64,000 nt of DNA. It comes from Opitutales bacterium UBA5694 (lineage in GTDB: Bacteria > Verrucomicrobiota > Verrucomicrobiia > Opitutales > Opitutaceae). Position numbers and translations under genes: made by a program. Below the pieces are notes generated by a model. The model was not told the origin of the DNA. It saw nothing but the letters and a program-made list of their open reading frames with translations, and did no database searches. The DNA lies in the NCBI GenBank assembly GCA_002420185.1, contig DIHO01000004.1, forward strand, positions 232,471 to 296,470, read 5' to 3'. This document shows, piece after piece, positions 1-8,864 of this stretch (the first letter of the stretch is position 1; the number at the start of each line of letters is the position of its first letter).

Positions 1-240
1 CGGATGATGACCAGGACTGTATTCTGTTAGAGTGCCCTGGCCATCAGGTGATACGATCGGATGAATGTAAGGACGATGATCATCTCTGCTATGCTGAACC
101 AAAATCGCATCCGAACTCCCGTCGCGAAAAACAGATAAAGTTTGTCCATCTTCCTCTTGGACAACGTGTAAAGCGTCCGCACACAAATGACGGCTGAAAA
201 CTAGTATTACCAGATATGCAATTATTCGAGAGATTATCAT
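1..240 (-). CDS. Secreted DUF6807 (PmoA-like) family protein, N-terminal part only
   Basis: The reading frame is open from an ATG at 240 to the window edge, 80 codons, so the C-terminal part lies outside. Residues 1 to about 20 form a hydrophobic signal peptide ending near HLCAD. After it come QEEDGQTLSVFRDGSS and a RPYIHPIVSPDGQGTLTEYS stretch with a following HH, the pattern I associate with the N-terminus of DUF6807 proteins (often labelled PmoA), which are frequent secreted or periplasmic proteins in Planctomycetes and Verrucomicrobia. Their biochemical role is not established and they are not proven methane oxygenases. The family call rests on this short motif and is moderate. Confidence 0.6.
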   Translation of the reverse strand, partial: MIISRIIAYLVILVFSRHLCADALHVVQEEDGQTLSVFRDGSSDAILVQHSRDDHRPYIHPIVSPDGQGTLTEYSPGHHP

Positions 241-628
241 GATTTTAGGGTCGGTTAGATGACTACGAGGATCTACTATGGGTTATAAAACCGGTTCCCT
301 GGGTCAACAGCTTTGTAATTCGAATTTATCGATGAATTTGTAGATTTCCGCTTCCTGTCAGCTTGCTTTGCATAATTACTGACGGAACAATTTTCCTATC
401 AACCCCCTTCGAATCAAATCGTAACAATTGAATTTCCAAGCGACAACAGAAGAGGGAAAGCCCCGCATCCGCGAGCGGACTGAACAAGGAATCGGAATTC
501 GATTAAGTTGAGAGTGGTATTTAACAACGCTCGCTTAGCTCACTTGATCCAGTCGATATCCGGACAGGATCCGCTCCAGAGTCGCTGGTAGGATTTATAA
601 TAACAACCACAGCCCTACACCTTATGCA
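241..628. other. Intergenic stretch without a supportable gene
   Basis: I checked both strands in all frames. Stops are frequent and no fragment resembles a known family. The esterase gene ends at its right edge and the DUF6807 gene starts at its left edge, so the left end should hold the promoter of the latter. I could not pick out a convincing -35/-10 pair. Confidence 0.4.
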
Positions 629-1522
629 TTAGTCCTCATTGCCCTTGTTCATCAAAGTCCGAATGAAAAAAGCTTCCCGAGAGCGGCGCGACTCTTGCAA
701 ATGCTGCACATAAGCACCGTGGCCGGTGCCGTCGTCATACCGAACATAGGTGATGTCTTTGGCTCCTCTTTCTCGCAAGGCCTTAACGTATTCATCTATC
801 TGTGACACAGGAGCCATTCTCGTGTCGGCAGAACCGTGTATAAAGAAAAGGGGCGGTGTATCCGCACTGGCATAGCTCATAGCATGTAGCTTCGTCACGT
901 CTTGACCGGCCCCTTTTCCTTTCCTAAAATGGGGTTTAGTCGGTGTTGAACTGCAATGGGCTGACTGGACCCGACTCGAAAACTCCTGATAGGGACCGTC
1001 GCCTTCGAGCCCTGCCGATTTGGGACAAATTGCCAGCAGCAAGGCCAAGTGAGCCCCAGCGGAGTTTCCGGCTGCGCCAATGCGGTTGGGATCGACGTTG
1101 TAATGTTCCGCGTGAGCCCGCAACCAGCGGACTGCACACTTCACATCCTCGACACAAGCGATCTTGTCCACATCAAGCCGGTAGTTTAGGGAAATGGAAA
1201 CGAAGCCTTTCGTAGCGTAACCTAATGAGGTTTCAATACCCTGTCCGCGCTTGTCACCTCTAACCCACCCACCTCCATGGATATATATGATGGCCGGCAG
1301 TCGTCCATCGCTACGATCTTCCGGCATGGCAAGGTCAAGCTTCCATGCGTCATTTCCTTCTCGATACGAGATATTTGGAAAAACAATTACACCCTCTGGA
1401 GCCATCTCCACAAGTTCTTCGTCCGAAATCGGCTGATTGACGGCCGCAGGCGACTGACCATGACGAGTTTCAGAGAAAATCACTGGCAGCAATGGAATAA
1501 GAAATACCAAGTGAACCTTCAT
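629..1522 (-). CDS. Secreted alpha/beta hydrolase, esterase/lipase (HSL/BD-FAE-like)
   Basis: A 297-residue protein with a signal peptide (about residues 1-17) and an alpha/beta-hydrolase fold. The oxyanion-hole motif HGGGW is at 82-86, the nucleophile elbow GNSAG at 152-156 (Ser154), the likely acid is Asp233 (GSADT) and the likely base His268 (GTGHG). This is the pattern of hormone-sensitive-lipase-type carboxylesterases, often involved in deacylating polysaccharides or small esters outside the cytoplasm; the substrate cannot be read from sequence. The stretch around residues 186-205 (QSAHCSSTPTKPHFRKGKG) reads poorly compared with relatives, which usually have a hydrophobic strand there, so a compensated double frameshift or a divergent lid is possible. 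Confidence 0.85.
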   Translation of the reverse strand: MKVHLVFLIPLLPVIFSETRHGQSPAAVNQPISDEELVEMAPEGVIVFPNISYREGNDAWKLDLAMPEDRSDGRLPAIIYIHGGGWVRGDKRGQGIETSLGYATKGFVSISLNYRLDVDKIACVEDVKCAVRWLRAHAEHYNVDPNRIGAAGNSAGAHLALLLAICPKSAGLEGDGPYQEFSSRVQSAHCSSTPTKPHFRKGKGAGQDVTKLHAMSYASADTPPLFFIHGSADTRMAPVSQIDEYVKALRERGAKDITYVRYDDGTGHGAYVQHLQESRRSREAFFIRTLMNKGNED

Positions 1523-1601
1523 GACATCTCAATCCAGTCTCCGTTCGCTTATAGCAAAATTAGCTTTTTATCAAATCAAATTCAGATCCGTCTCAATATT
1601 C

Positions 1602-2138
1602 TCACTCAGGCCAACTATCCGCACTCTCAACGAGTTTCCATGAGGTCAGGGTGGCATCCGTATCGCTCAGCCTTCCTAATCTTATATCTCTTCTTAAATG
1701 ACTGGGTCCGCCCGCCTTTGAGCCTTCGCCACCCGCTACTGCAAACCCCAACTCAGGGTTATCGACCAGGACAAGTGCACCTTTTTTGGTAAGTTTAAAG
1801 CACTGCAAACGGGAGTCGCTCGGCTCTTTGAGTAACAACGCAGCACCCTGCTCAGCGCTTGCCGCTTGGATGCAAAGTCCGTACTCGCTGGCGTAGATTT
1901 GCCCTTTAGATGGGTAATCCATAGTCCACATTTCGTCAGCTGATCCAAATCGCTTCAGCGTGTGAGCCATCAACGGCGACTGCAGCTGCACGTTTTGCCG
2001 AAAACCTGGTATATCCACGCAATAGAACTCTGGCTCGTCAAGCGGGTCCACCAATCGGATCATCACTGGATCCGGTTCTGCAACGATATTGTTTGTGAAT
2101 GAAAGTAGTATTGTGAGCAGGGATATGGTCGATCTCAT
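1602..2138 (-). CDS. Secreted hypothetical protein, possibly ricin-B-like
   Basis: A 178-residue protein starting with a clear signal peptide (about residues 1-20, cut near NNIVA). The mature part contains GLCIQAASAEQGAALLL followed by a Phe-Leu strand, which is reminiscent of one repeat of ricin-type beta-trefoil lectins (bound-ligand strand, then a QxF/QxW-like strand). No catalytic motif is visible. It is transcribed in the same direction as the esterase downstream with a gap of about 80 bp, so the two may be co-expressed. The lectin idea is a guess; the coding call is firmer than the family call. Confidence 0.6.
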   Translation of the reverse strand: MRSTISLLTILLSFTNNIVAEPDPVMIRLVDPLDEPEFYCVDIPGFRQNVQLQSPLMAHTLKRFGSADEMWTMDYPSKGQIYASEYGLCIQAASAEQGAALLLKEPSDSRLQCFKLTKKGALVLVDNPELGFAVAGGEGSKAGGPSHLRRDIRLGRLSDTDATLTSWKLVESADSWPE

Positions 2139-2335
2139 GAGTAAATACTGACATTTTTCCCCAATCGATCAAGCTCCGTTACAAAAACTAGCCGCATCTG
2201 AACGACTGTCCGATAAGTCAGAATGTACCGCCAAACTAGCATTTTTCTTTTCTGTAAGGCGTAGGCGAGGTACCAATGCCTTAGGGCCTTGGCCTTCGGC
2301 TGCAACACAGTCATTAGCATAAAAAAACGCCGCCC

Positions 2336-2473
2336 TTAATGGGTTTCCAACCAACCCGAGCCGCGTCTCTTTGCACGAATACGGAAATAAGCATCGCGGA
2401 AGGTGGCCTTCAGTTTCCCGCTCTCTATACGGGTTCTAACTTCCTCAATGATATCTTTTCCTAAGAATGTAGT
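2336..2473 (-). pseudogene. Possible remnant of an unidentified coding sequence
   Basis: On the minus strand a frame with no start codon runs from just after a stop at about 2474 to a TAA at 2336. It reads as a protein-like, basic stretch, KDIIEEVRTRIESGKLKATF followed by RDAYFRIRAKRRGSGW. The composition looks like real coding sequence rather than random translation, but the upstream part is interrupted by stops in every frame, so this is either a decayed gene or chance. I do not recognise the family. Confidence 0.25.
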
Positions 2474-2692
2474 TTAAGAAATAGCTGTTTGGAAAGCCTA
2501 GCTCCCGCTTCGGTCTGCGTTTTAAAGCACCAAGAGTTTTTTGTCCGAGACACGCTAGCAGATAAATGTACAATCCACTTTCCAACCTCTTGATCGGGTT
2601 CTGTGCGTCCTTCTTGTTGCGATTACACTCCAGATTACTGGAGTATACCAGAAGGAATACGGATTAATATACCATAAGATGCTGTTGTAGAC

Positions 2693-3916
2693 CTAATGAG
2701 CGGAAGCCAACATGCCTTTCGGCTGTCCGATTTCATCGAGCAGCTCTCCAAACCAGGTCTCTTCCGTATTGAAAGGCTTACCTCCTTTAATCCGCTCAAA
2801 CTCGCAAGCCCGCATGATGCAATGGCAGTCTTCGTCGTGACCCACAACCCCACTTAGTCCGGCCAATGCGGATTCGACCGCCGTATCTACGCAACTCTTA
2901 ATGAGGTTCAAGTCCTTCGGATTCGCCGAGGCCGCTCGAGAGTAGTAACCACTTTTCTGCACGAGTACCTTATCGGCATCGATTTTTTCCGCGAACTGCT
3001 TGGCGAAATACTGGCCGGGATTTATGAAGTCGAGCTGCACGTGTCCAAACGCATCGCGAACGATTTCCTCACCCGTCGCTTCTTTGGCAGCAACGATCGC
3101 ATCAACCCCCGCCCCCTCGCTCAAGAAAATGTTCACGTTGTCATGCTCATCCATGATCTTAATTAAACGTTCCGCCTCGGAGTCAAGGTCGACTTCGAGT
3201 TCAGGCAGATAAACCGCATGCACATCATGGCGTTCCTGGCTCAAGCCGATCTCGGGCACCCACTGCTTTTGCTTCAACCGATCATGATACTCTTTCGCAG
3301 TGGCCGCGGCAAGCCACCCGCAATGACGCCCCATAATCTCATGGATAATCAACATCCGCGAGTTTGAATTGTGCTCCGCGACTATGTTCGTAAAATGATT
3401 GGCTGCTTGCTCGGCTGCCGTCCAGGCTCCCAGTGTTTGGCGAATCGGGTAGACGTCGTTGTCAATCGTCTTGGGCATCCCAATGACTCGAAGCTCGTAA
3501 TCGTTTTTGGCCAAGTAGGCTGCTAAGTCCGCTGCGGCAGTGTTAGTATCGTCGCCGCCAATCGTATGCAACACGTCGACGCCATCCTTTACGAGTTGCT
3601 CAGCTGCGACCCGCTGGGGATCCTGACCTTCCCTGACCAAGCCCCGATTTACGCAATCCGCAACATTGGTTAACTTAACTCGTGAATTTCCAATCGGACT
3701 CCCTCCGTACAGATGGAGAGTCCCCGCGTTTTCACGAATCTGAGGCGTCACGGTGTAGCTGAGACCTTTGAGAAGCCCCCAATAACCATTCTTGTAACAA
3801 ATTATCTCAACATCCGGAGCGATCTCCGTGTAACGCTGTATAAGACCGCCAATAGCGGAAGATAAACAAGGGGCCAAGCCGCCTGCGGTTAAGATACCTA
3901 CTTTATTAACAGCCAT
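2693..3916 (-). CDS. Pyrophosphate-dependent 6-phosphofructokinase
   Basis: A 407-residue enzyme that reversibly phosphorylates fructose 6-phosphate to fructose 1,6-bisphosphate in glycolysis, using PPi. The PPi preference is read from GGDDT at 120-124 (Asp where ATP enzymes have Gly) and PKTIDND at 148-154 (Lys where ATP enzymes have Gly), both known determinants of the PPi class. A GRHCGW motif and the C-terminal KSGYYSRAA segment fit the family. The frame continues upstream to 4093, but the conserved N-terminus begins MAVNKVGILTAGG, so the ATG at 3916 is chosen; the extension has no family resemblance. No Shine-Dalgarno sequence is seen. It stands alone among envelope genes. Confidence 0.93.
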   Translation of the reverse strand: MAVNKVGILTAGGLAPCLSSAIGGLIQRYTEIAPDVEIICYKNGYWGLLKGLSYTVTPQIRENAGTLHLYGGSPIGNSRVKLTNVADCVNRGLVREGQDPQRVAAEQLVKDGVDVLHTIGGDDTNTAAADLAAYLAKNDYELRVIGMPKTIDNDVYPIRQTLGAWTAAEQAANHFTNIVAEHNSNSRMLIIHEIMGRHCGWLAAATAKEYHDRLKQKQWVPEIGLSQERHDVHAVYLPELEVDLDSEAERLIKIMDEHDNVNIFLSEGAGVDAIVAAKEATGEEIVRDAFGHVQLDFINPGQYFAKQFAEKIDADKVLVQKSGYYSRAASANPKDLNLIKSCVDTAVESALAGLSGVVGHDEDCHCIMRACEFERIKGGKPFNTEETWFGELLDEIGQPKGMLASAH

Positions 3917-3984
3917 AGAAATGGATTTGATTTTTTGAGTTTTGAAACGGGGAGAATGATACCCTCCCCAAAGAATGGGTACCG

Positions 3985-4269
3985 CTAAACCGTTTCCAAA
4001 TGAAATACAAGCCCCCTGATTGAAGGTTTTGTAGTCAAAAGATCCAGTAAAGCTAATGTGTTCTGCAATTTCTTGACTGACAAATCTAAGCAACTCAACA
4101 AGTCGGTTCCTACACGGCTGCCACTCTCCCCTTGCAGCGTTTGCCAGTAACTTTGGGCTGCTAAGGTCAGGCCGTTTAACCCTAAACGGCCAATACCTGT
4201 AAACTCAAAGCGATTGCTCAGGGAACTTACTTCACCGATGCTACGACCGATAAGTAAGAGGCTCACCAT
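3985..4269 (-). CDS. Hypothetical protein, 94 aa (uncertain)
   Basis: An open frame between the phosphofructokinase and the DUF4399 gene, on the same strand. The N-terminus is hydrophobic (MVSLLLIG) but short; the rest is Leu- and Ser-rich without a recognisable domain. It fills an otherwise empty space of about 370 bp and has ordinary codon use, which is the only support. It overlaps the unsupported upstream extension of the phosphofructokinase frame, so at most one of the two is real. It may equally be a non-coding leader or a decayed gene. Confidence 0.3.
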   Translation of the reverse strand: MVSLLLIGRSIGEVSSLSNRFEFTGIGRLGLNGLTLAAQSYWQTLQGESGSRVGTDLLSCLDLSVKKLQNTLALLDLLTTKPSIRGLVFHLETV

Positions 4270-4282
4270 TCCCTCAACACCA

Positions 4283-4711
4283 CTACTCCACCGTTATAGT
4301 GATCTTCTTTGAAATTACAGCGGGGGAATGAGGCAAGTGTATTTTGTCACCTAATACCAACTGCAGGGTATGCCTTCCCGGAGAAAGCTCAATCTTCTCT
4401 TCTGTTTGCCCTTTCCCAAAGTGCCTTATATTGTCTGTCGCCGGCAAGGGCAAATCTAAGCTGGGCAGCTCGTCCAGATCAATGATTAGGTGATGGTGAC
4501 CCGTGTCCGGTATATCGACACCCGCCGGGGCCACTCCCATTCCTATGAGCCCAAAGCGAACCCGGACTGGAGACTTCACCGTCGCCCCATCCCTTGGAGA
4601 AATGATGTAGGCCTTCGCCCCTTTTGGCGAAGGCGTCTTTGGAAGCCCGTCAACAGCGACAAGCGGTGACGCAATTAAAGATAGAATGATTAAGGATAGT
4701 GCAGTTTTCAT
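4283..4711 (-). CDS. Secreted DUF4399 domain protein
   Basis: A 142-residue exported protein. Residues 1 to about 19 form a signal peptide (MKTALSLIILSLIASPLVAV). The mature part carries the DUF4399 signature: ISPRDGATVKSPVRVRFGL, then the metal-ligand-like DTGHHHLIID, HFGKGQTE and LSPGRHTLQLVLGD. The family is a small immunoglobulin-like periplasmic domain of unknown biochemical role, common in marine Gram-negative bacteria. The triple-His motif suggests metal binding, but that is inference. The gene is followed by the short frame at 3985-4269 and the phosphofructokinase on the same strand. Confidence 0.85.
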   Translation of the reverse strand: MKTALSLIILSLIASPLVAVDGLPKTPSPKGAKAYIISPRDGATVKSPVRVRFGLIGMGVAPAGVDIPDTGHHHLIIDLDELPSLDLPLPATDNIRHFGKGQTEEKIELSPGRHTLQLVLGDKIHLPHSPAVISKKITITVE

Positions 4712-4794
4712 AATAGATAGATTTAATTAATTGAAAAATTTAGAGCAATAAGTATCCGTATTTTGGATAAATTGATTTAACTTTGGGCCAAAAC

Positions 4795-5529
4795 CTAATC
4801 TGGCATTTTAAATAGCGTTTCATCCACCGGAACATTGGGTTCAAAGCTGGTGATTTTCATTACCATGCTCATGCCCATCATTTGCGCTTCGACATGGACC
4901 GGCATGCACAAATCACCCATCTTTTCGTAGGAGTTCACTTTGGCTGAAACGGGCACGATCCCCTGCTCGCCCATGTCCTCAATGGTTTCCATCTTTTGCA
5001 TAAGTCCCGTCTCTTCTTCAAAATAAAGAGTTTCCGGATGCGAGCCCTGGCCCGTGATACACTCCACGATCGTCAGACCGTCAATACTCATGCCTTTCAC
5101 TTTTGCAGAGGTGTATTTCTCCGACAGTTTCAGTCCCTCTTTGAAATCTGTCTCCGACAGCAGCTTTTCCAGCTCGGATCCCAAGAGCTCTCGACTTCCC
5201 TGAATCGGATCCATCGACCAGCCCTTTTCGCCGTCAAAACCCCGTTTCATTTGCCCCATCCCTGGAATATCCATGACCACGTAAATCTTATTCGGCTGCT
5301 TAAAGGAAACTTCCCGCTGCATGCTCATGCCAATCGCCGGCATCTCCATCGTCATTCCTATCAACGCCGTTTCTATATCCGCGTAAGCTTCCTCCCCGCC
5401 GAGAGCTCTTGCATGAGAATCAAAGATCCTTTTAGCCGCTGGTTCGATTTCCGCTACCGCCATAGAACCTAAGAGGACCAATGCGACCGAAAGAAAGCAA
5501 AATACTGGGATTCGAAATGTCTTCCTCAT
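4795..5529 (-). CDS. Exported LolA-like outer-membrane lipoprotein-sorting family protein
   Basis: A 244-residue protein with a signal peptide (MRKTFRIPVFCFLSVALVLL, cut near AVAE). After it, ARALGGEEAYADIETALIGM followed by Met-rich beta strands is the layout of LolA/LolB-like periplasmic proteins that sometimes accompany transport or protease genes. The frame extends to 5574, which would overlap the protease gene's end at 5553; the ATG at 5529 gives a clean signal peptide and a 23-bp gap, so it is preferred. The unusual number of Met residues (MGMSM, MEMPAIGMSM) might reflect metal or hydrophobic-ligand binding. It is likely co-transcribed with the S41 protease upstream. The exact function is unknown. 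Confidence 0.75.
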   Translation of the reverse strand: MRKTFRIPVFCFLSVALVLLGSMAVAEIEPAAKRIFDSHARALGGEEAYADIETALIGMTMEMPAIGMSMQREVSFKQPNKIYVVMDIPGMGQMKRGFDGEKGWSMDPIQGSRELLGSELEKLLSETDFKEGLKLSEKYTSAKVKGMSIDGLTIVECITGQGSHPETLYFEEETGLMQKMETIEDMGEQGIVPVSAKVNSYEKMGDLCMPVHVEAQMMGMSMVMKITSFEPNVPVDETLFKMPD

Positions 5530-5552
5530 CAGACTCAATTTATTCGGTGAAA

Positions 5553-6848
5553 TCAGTTTTGCCGCAAGATCCATTTTTGAGCGGCTTCTATGACGTTGTC
5601 CCGGCCTTGACGAAGACGGGCGGGCGACAACTCAACTTTAAAATCCGGATCCACCCCGACACCCTCAATTCGGGTTCCATTAGCCGTTCCATAATCCGCG
5701 ATTGCCATTTGGAGGAAGTACCGATTGGGCAACCGCTTAAACAATGATGGCAACGCCGCCCCGGGGGTTCGGCTTCCAAAGACACGACCCCGCCCGGTTT
5801 CCTTCATATCAGCGGCAAAAATCTCGCTGGTCGAAATCGAGTTGTTGTCGACCAAAATCGCCAGCGGCCCAAGGAAAGCCCCTTTTTGCGGATAGACATT
5901 GTAGTTCAGGTGACCTCGCCGAAGTCGCATTGTTCCCATTAGGTATTCATCGTCCACTAGCATTCCCGCCAACCCTGTCGCCATAAGTCCAATACCACCC
6001 GGGTTTCCACGAATATCGATAATAAGCCCCTTCACGCTTTCGTCGATCGATTTGATGTATTTTCGGATTTCCTCCATCAGGTTAGGCACCCATAAGCTGA
6101 AGCGGATATAGGCGACATCGTTTTTAAGGATCCGTTTGTCGATTTCGATGGGCGACTCTCCCACGTTTCCCAGCGGAAGGGACATGTGCCCTGCATACTC
6201 TTGAAGCTCGATCGTATACGAGCGCGTCCGGCTAAACCGATTGGGCCTGACGAGGAGTTCTATCTTCCTGCCAGGCGGGCCATACAATCGGTTCTCAATC
6301 GCTTTCAGAAGATAGTAGGGCGCTGTCCGATCGAAAACATCGGCCTCATCAACCAACGAACCCAGGCCCTGAACGGTCATACTGTCTGCCGACACCAGCT
6401 CGTAACCGGGTTCAATACCATTCAACGCTGCACTGCTTTCCGGCCGCACTCGGTGAATAATGGGACGATTGCCGACAATCGTGAGAGTAATACCTGAATC
6501 ACCTCTTTGCCACGGATTCGGCATCAACTCATTGAACGAGGGAGAAATAATCGAGAAATGAGAGTCTCCTAGTTCTCCCAGCATTTCCGAAAGCAACGCA
6601 TCGAAGTCCTCCCTTTCGTCCAATGTACCGAGTCGGTTTCGATATTTTTCCCCAATCGACCGCCAGTCCTTCCCGTCAAAATCCGGGTCGTAGTAGCTTT
6701 GGGCAATATCCCCCCAAACGGCGTCGAAAACCGTTTCATAATTGGAATTGGCCCGCAAATGCATCGCAATTCCAAGGCAAGACGAGCCCATCAGCACTAT
6801 CCGAACCCAGTTTCGCAAAATCTGAAATACCACCAACATTTTGAACAC
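5553..6848 (-). CDS. S41-family (C-terminal-processing/tricorn-like) peptidase
   Basis: A 431-residue exported protease. The hydrophobic stretch around residues 12-30 acts as a signal peptide or anchor. An N-terminal helical part (YETVFDAVWGDIAQSYYDPD) is typical of S41 enzymes. A PDZ-type region follows (GIEPGYELVSADSMTVQGLG), then the catalytic core with GLIIDIRGNPGGIG and LVDNNSISTSEIFAADMKET, where a Ser in SISTSE is the expected nucleophile, and GRVFGSRTPGAALPS. Such enzymes degrade or trim periplasmic proteins. The Lys of classical Ctp dyads is not clearly placed here, so the catalytic mechanism is not settled. It is followed by the LolA-like gene on the same strand. Confidence 0.88.
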   Translation of the reverse strand: MFKMLVVFQILRNWVRIVLMGSSCLGIAMHLRANSNYETVFDAVWGDIAQSYYDPDFDGKDWRSIGEKYRNRLGTLDEREDFDALLSEMLGELGDSHFSIISPSFNELMPNPWQRGDSGITLTIVGNRPIIHRVRPESSAALNGIEPGYELVSADSMTVQGLGSLVDEADVFDRTAPYYLLKAIENRLYGPPGRKIELLVRPNRFSRTRSYTIELQEYAGHMSLPLGNVGESPIEIDKRILKNDVAYIRFSLWVPNLMEEIRKYIKSIDESVKGLIIDIRGNPGGIGLMATGLAGMLVDDEYLMGTMRLRRGHLNYNVYPQKGAFLGPLAILVDNNSISTSEIFAADMKETGRGRVFGSRTPGAALPSLFKRLPNRYFLQMAIADYGTANGTRIEGVGVDPDFKVELSPARLRQGRDNVIEAAQKWILRQN

Positions 6849-6976
6849 TCCCTAGCTTGAGCCCAATAGAAACTTAGTAAAGCGGCGACTCGCGAATACA
6901 GTTGGGTCGAGGTCGAAAAGGTTTGATTATCAAGCTATGCGCTTTGCGTTCATAACGATCTTAGTGGTTGAGGCCA

Positions 6977-7924
6977 CTAATCACCTTTTTCACGAATCTC
7001 AGCCCCGTACCAAGCCACCATTTTCTCAAGCCCTTCACGCAAAGAGGTCTTCGGCTCCCAGCCCAACCGCGATCGGATCTTTTCGATGTTGGCGTGGGTC
7101 GCTCTTTGATCGCCGGGTCGGGCTGGCCGAATCGCAATGCGAGCTTTTTTTCCCATTATTTCTTCCACCGTTCGAATCGCTCTTCGGGTCGTAAAGCACT
7201 GATCCGTCCCTAAATTGAAGATTTCCCCTGCTGCTTTGTTCCAATTTTCGATTGTAGTGAGAATTCCCTCACAAATGTCCCCCACATAGCTGTAGGAACG
7301 CTGATGATCGAGGCTTCCTTTGAAAAGAGGGAAATCCGAGTCTTTGTCTATTGCACGAATAAGCTTAGGAAACAGCTTTTCCGGCCGCTCCCGCTCCCCA
7401 AAAACGGAAAACAACCGCAGCGAACAGGCAGGAAATCCCGACAAACGAAAGGCCCCCATCACTTCCAGTTCCGCTGCGAGTTTTGTCTCGCCATACCACG
7501 AGGCTGGTTTCGGCTCAGCTACTTCGGCATCCATCGCCCTAATTCCATAAACCGATGATGAAGATATGTTTACAAACCGATTTACCCCACATCGTTGCGA
7601 TGCCTCAAGCAATCGGTGGGTCGCAACGATATTGTTTCGGTTGTAGTCCGCCCATGGAGTCTTCTCAGAAATTCCAGGCTGTCCTGCAAAGTGCACCACG
7701 CAATCAGCTCCAAAAAAAATGTCGTCTAGGGGATCTACCGCTAAATCCTTCCCATAAACCTTTACGCCTGACCGATCTAAAAATGCTGCGTTGGTTCGCT
7801 TGATTTTCGGATCGTAATAATCTGAGAATGAATCAACTCCCGCAACGTCATACCCTTTGTCAATCACACGCAGAGCGAAATTGGTACCGATGTAGCCAGC
7901 GATTCCTGTAACGAGTATTCGCAT
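6977..7924 (-). CDS. NAD-dependent nucleotide-sugar epimerase (UDP-glucuronate/UDP-glucose 4-epimerase-like)
   Basis: A 315-residue extended short-chain dehydrogenase. The Rossmann motif GIAGYIG is at residues 7-13, followed by VDSFSDYYDPKIKR, the segment found in UDP-glucuronate 4-epimerases (CapI/GAE type) and related GalE proteins. The catalytic SSSVYG and YGETK (Tyr-x3-Lys) elements are present. It interconverts the C4 epimers of a UDP-hexose or UDP-hexuronate in the cytoplasm, feeding surface-polysaccharide synthesis; the exact substrate cannot be fixed from sequence. It lies downstream of the dTDP-rhamnose genes on the same strand but is separated from rmlA by a decayed gene, so it is probably a separate transcription unit. 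Confidence 0.85.
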   Translation of the reverse strand: MRILVTGIAGYIGTNFALRVIDKGYDVAGVDSFSDYYDPKIKRTNAAFLDRSGVKVYGKDLAVDPLDDIFFGADCVVHFAGQPGISEKTPWADYNRNNIVATHRLLEASQRCGVNRFVNISSSSVYGIRAMDAEVAEPKPASWYGETKLAAELEVMGAFRLSGFPACSLRLFSVFGERERPEKLFPKLIRAIDKDSDFPLFKGSLDHQRSYSYVGDICEGILTTIENWNKAAGEIFNLGTDQCFTTRRAIRTVEEIMGKKARIAIRPARPGDQRATHANIEKIRSRLGWEPKTSLREGLEKMVAWYGAEIREKGD

Positions 7925-8190
7925 TACCCTCAGAAAGGACAGTTACGCAGGCGTGTCCAACCTAAATCCTCCTTAGCGGCTGGCTCGTACCAATAGATTA
8001 TCGAACTCGGAAACATTTGGAGGGAGCTTGTCAGAAAAATGTGATACCGCCCTAATTTGACTAAGACCAGTTAGATTTCAAATCTGGGCTGAGATAGCCA
8101 GGGAAGCTAATCCAGTTTATTCAGCTTCACGCATTTGGCAGAGGGGGCAGACTACCGCCTCCGCCTCTCTCCTTCTGGTTTCCAATCCTC

Positions 8191-8663
8191 GAGTGGATCA
8201 ATGAGATCCATAATGACAACGCGGATGGCGAAGTTGGAGAATTTGTCGATATAGCCTTTGTCTCCGTAACGAATTTAACCAGATATTCCATTTTCCTCTA
8301 AAAAAAGCTATGGGAACATTTAGGGCAGTATCAGCCTCAGCGGCATTCTACCCAATGAATCAAACGGCTTCAGTCCCCTATCGCTTTACAAAACAGGAAT
8401 TCAAAACGGGGTGCCAGATGGTCTGGCAATTAATCTTCTACTTGGCCCGATCGTTCAGTTTCTCAGCTGGGAGGTAGGCTTTACCGCCATAAATGGAGCT
8501 GCCAATGCCCCTTACAAGCAATGACCTCGGGGTCGCAGAATCTTCCTCCGCCTTTTTAGGACATTCGCTCCAGCTTATTGGCTTGAGGTCTGACTATTCA
8601 GATTTTAACCGAGCCTGCCAAGCTGCTGCTTGACCCGTAAGTATCTAAAACCAGTCAGACCTT
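8191..8663 (+). pseudogene. Decayed lamin-tail-domain (LTD) secreted protein gene
   Basis: The plus strand holds a readable but broken LTD domain. The fragment EWINEIHNDNADGEVGEF starts at 8191 and the frame ends in TAA at 8299-8301. In the next frame, after a TAG at 8321-8323, the fragment GSISLSGILPNESNGF is followed by GIQNGVPDGLAINLL and FTAINGAANAP, with a stop at 8522-8524. A third frame from 8514 reads TSNDLGVAESSSAFLGHSLQ and ends at 8631-8633, with a faint continuation to about 8663. The order and wording match the LTD consensus, so at least two frameshifts and three stops have disabled the gene. LTD proteins are exported, often cell-surface or nuclease-associated. The N-terminus is not traceable. 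Confidence 0.82.
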
Positions 8664-8864
8664 CCCGAGGAAATCCATGCCTGACCGTGGGTCCACCGCA
8701 TGGATGATGATGAAAGGACTCAAGGCTTGGCATTCGTTGAGCGATGGAAACTACGATTCAACAAGTAACAGAAAATCCACTAATCAAATCGCGGTATTCT
8801 ACCCTTCGCTAAGGCTACGGCCGACTGACAAAAAGTCTGCTCCTACTTTAACAGTCAGCCCTTA

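Noticed and set aside
3917..4093. N-terminal extension of phosphofructokinase from 4093
   Set aside because: The 59 extra residues do not match the family and the conserved start MAVNKVGILT is at 3916.
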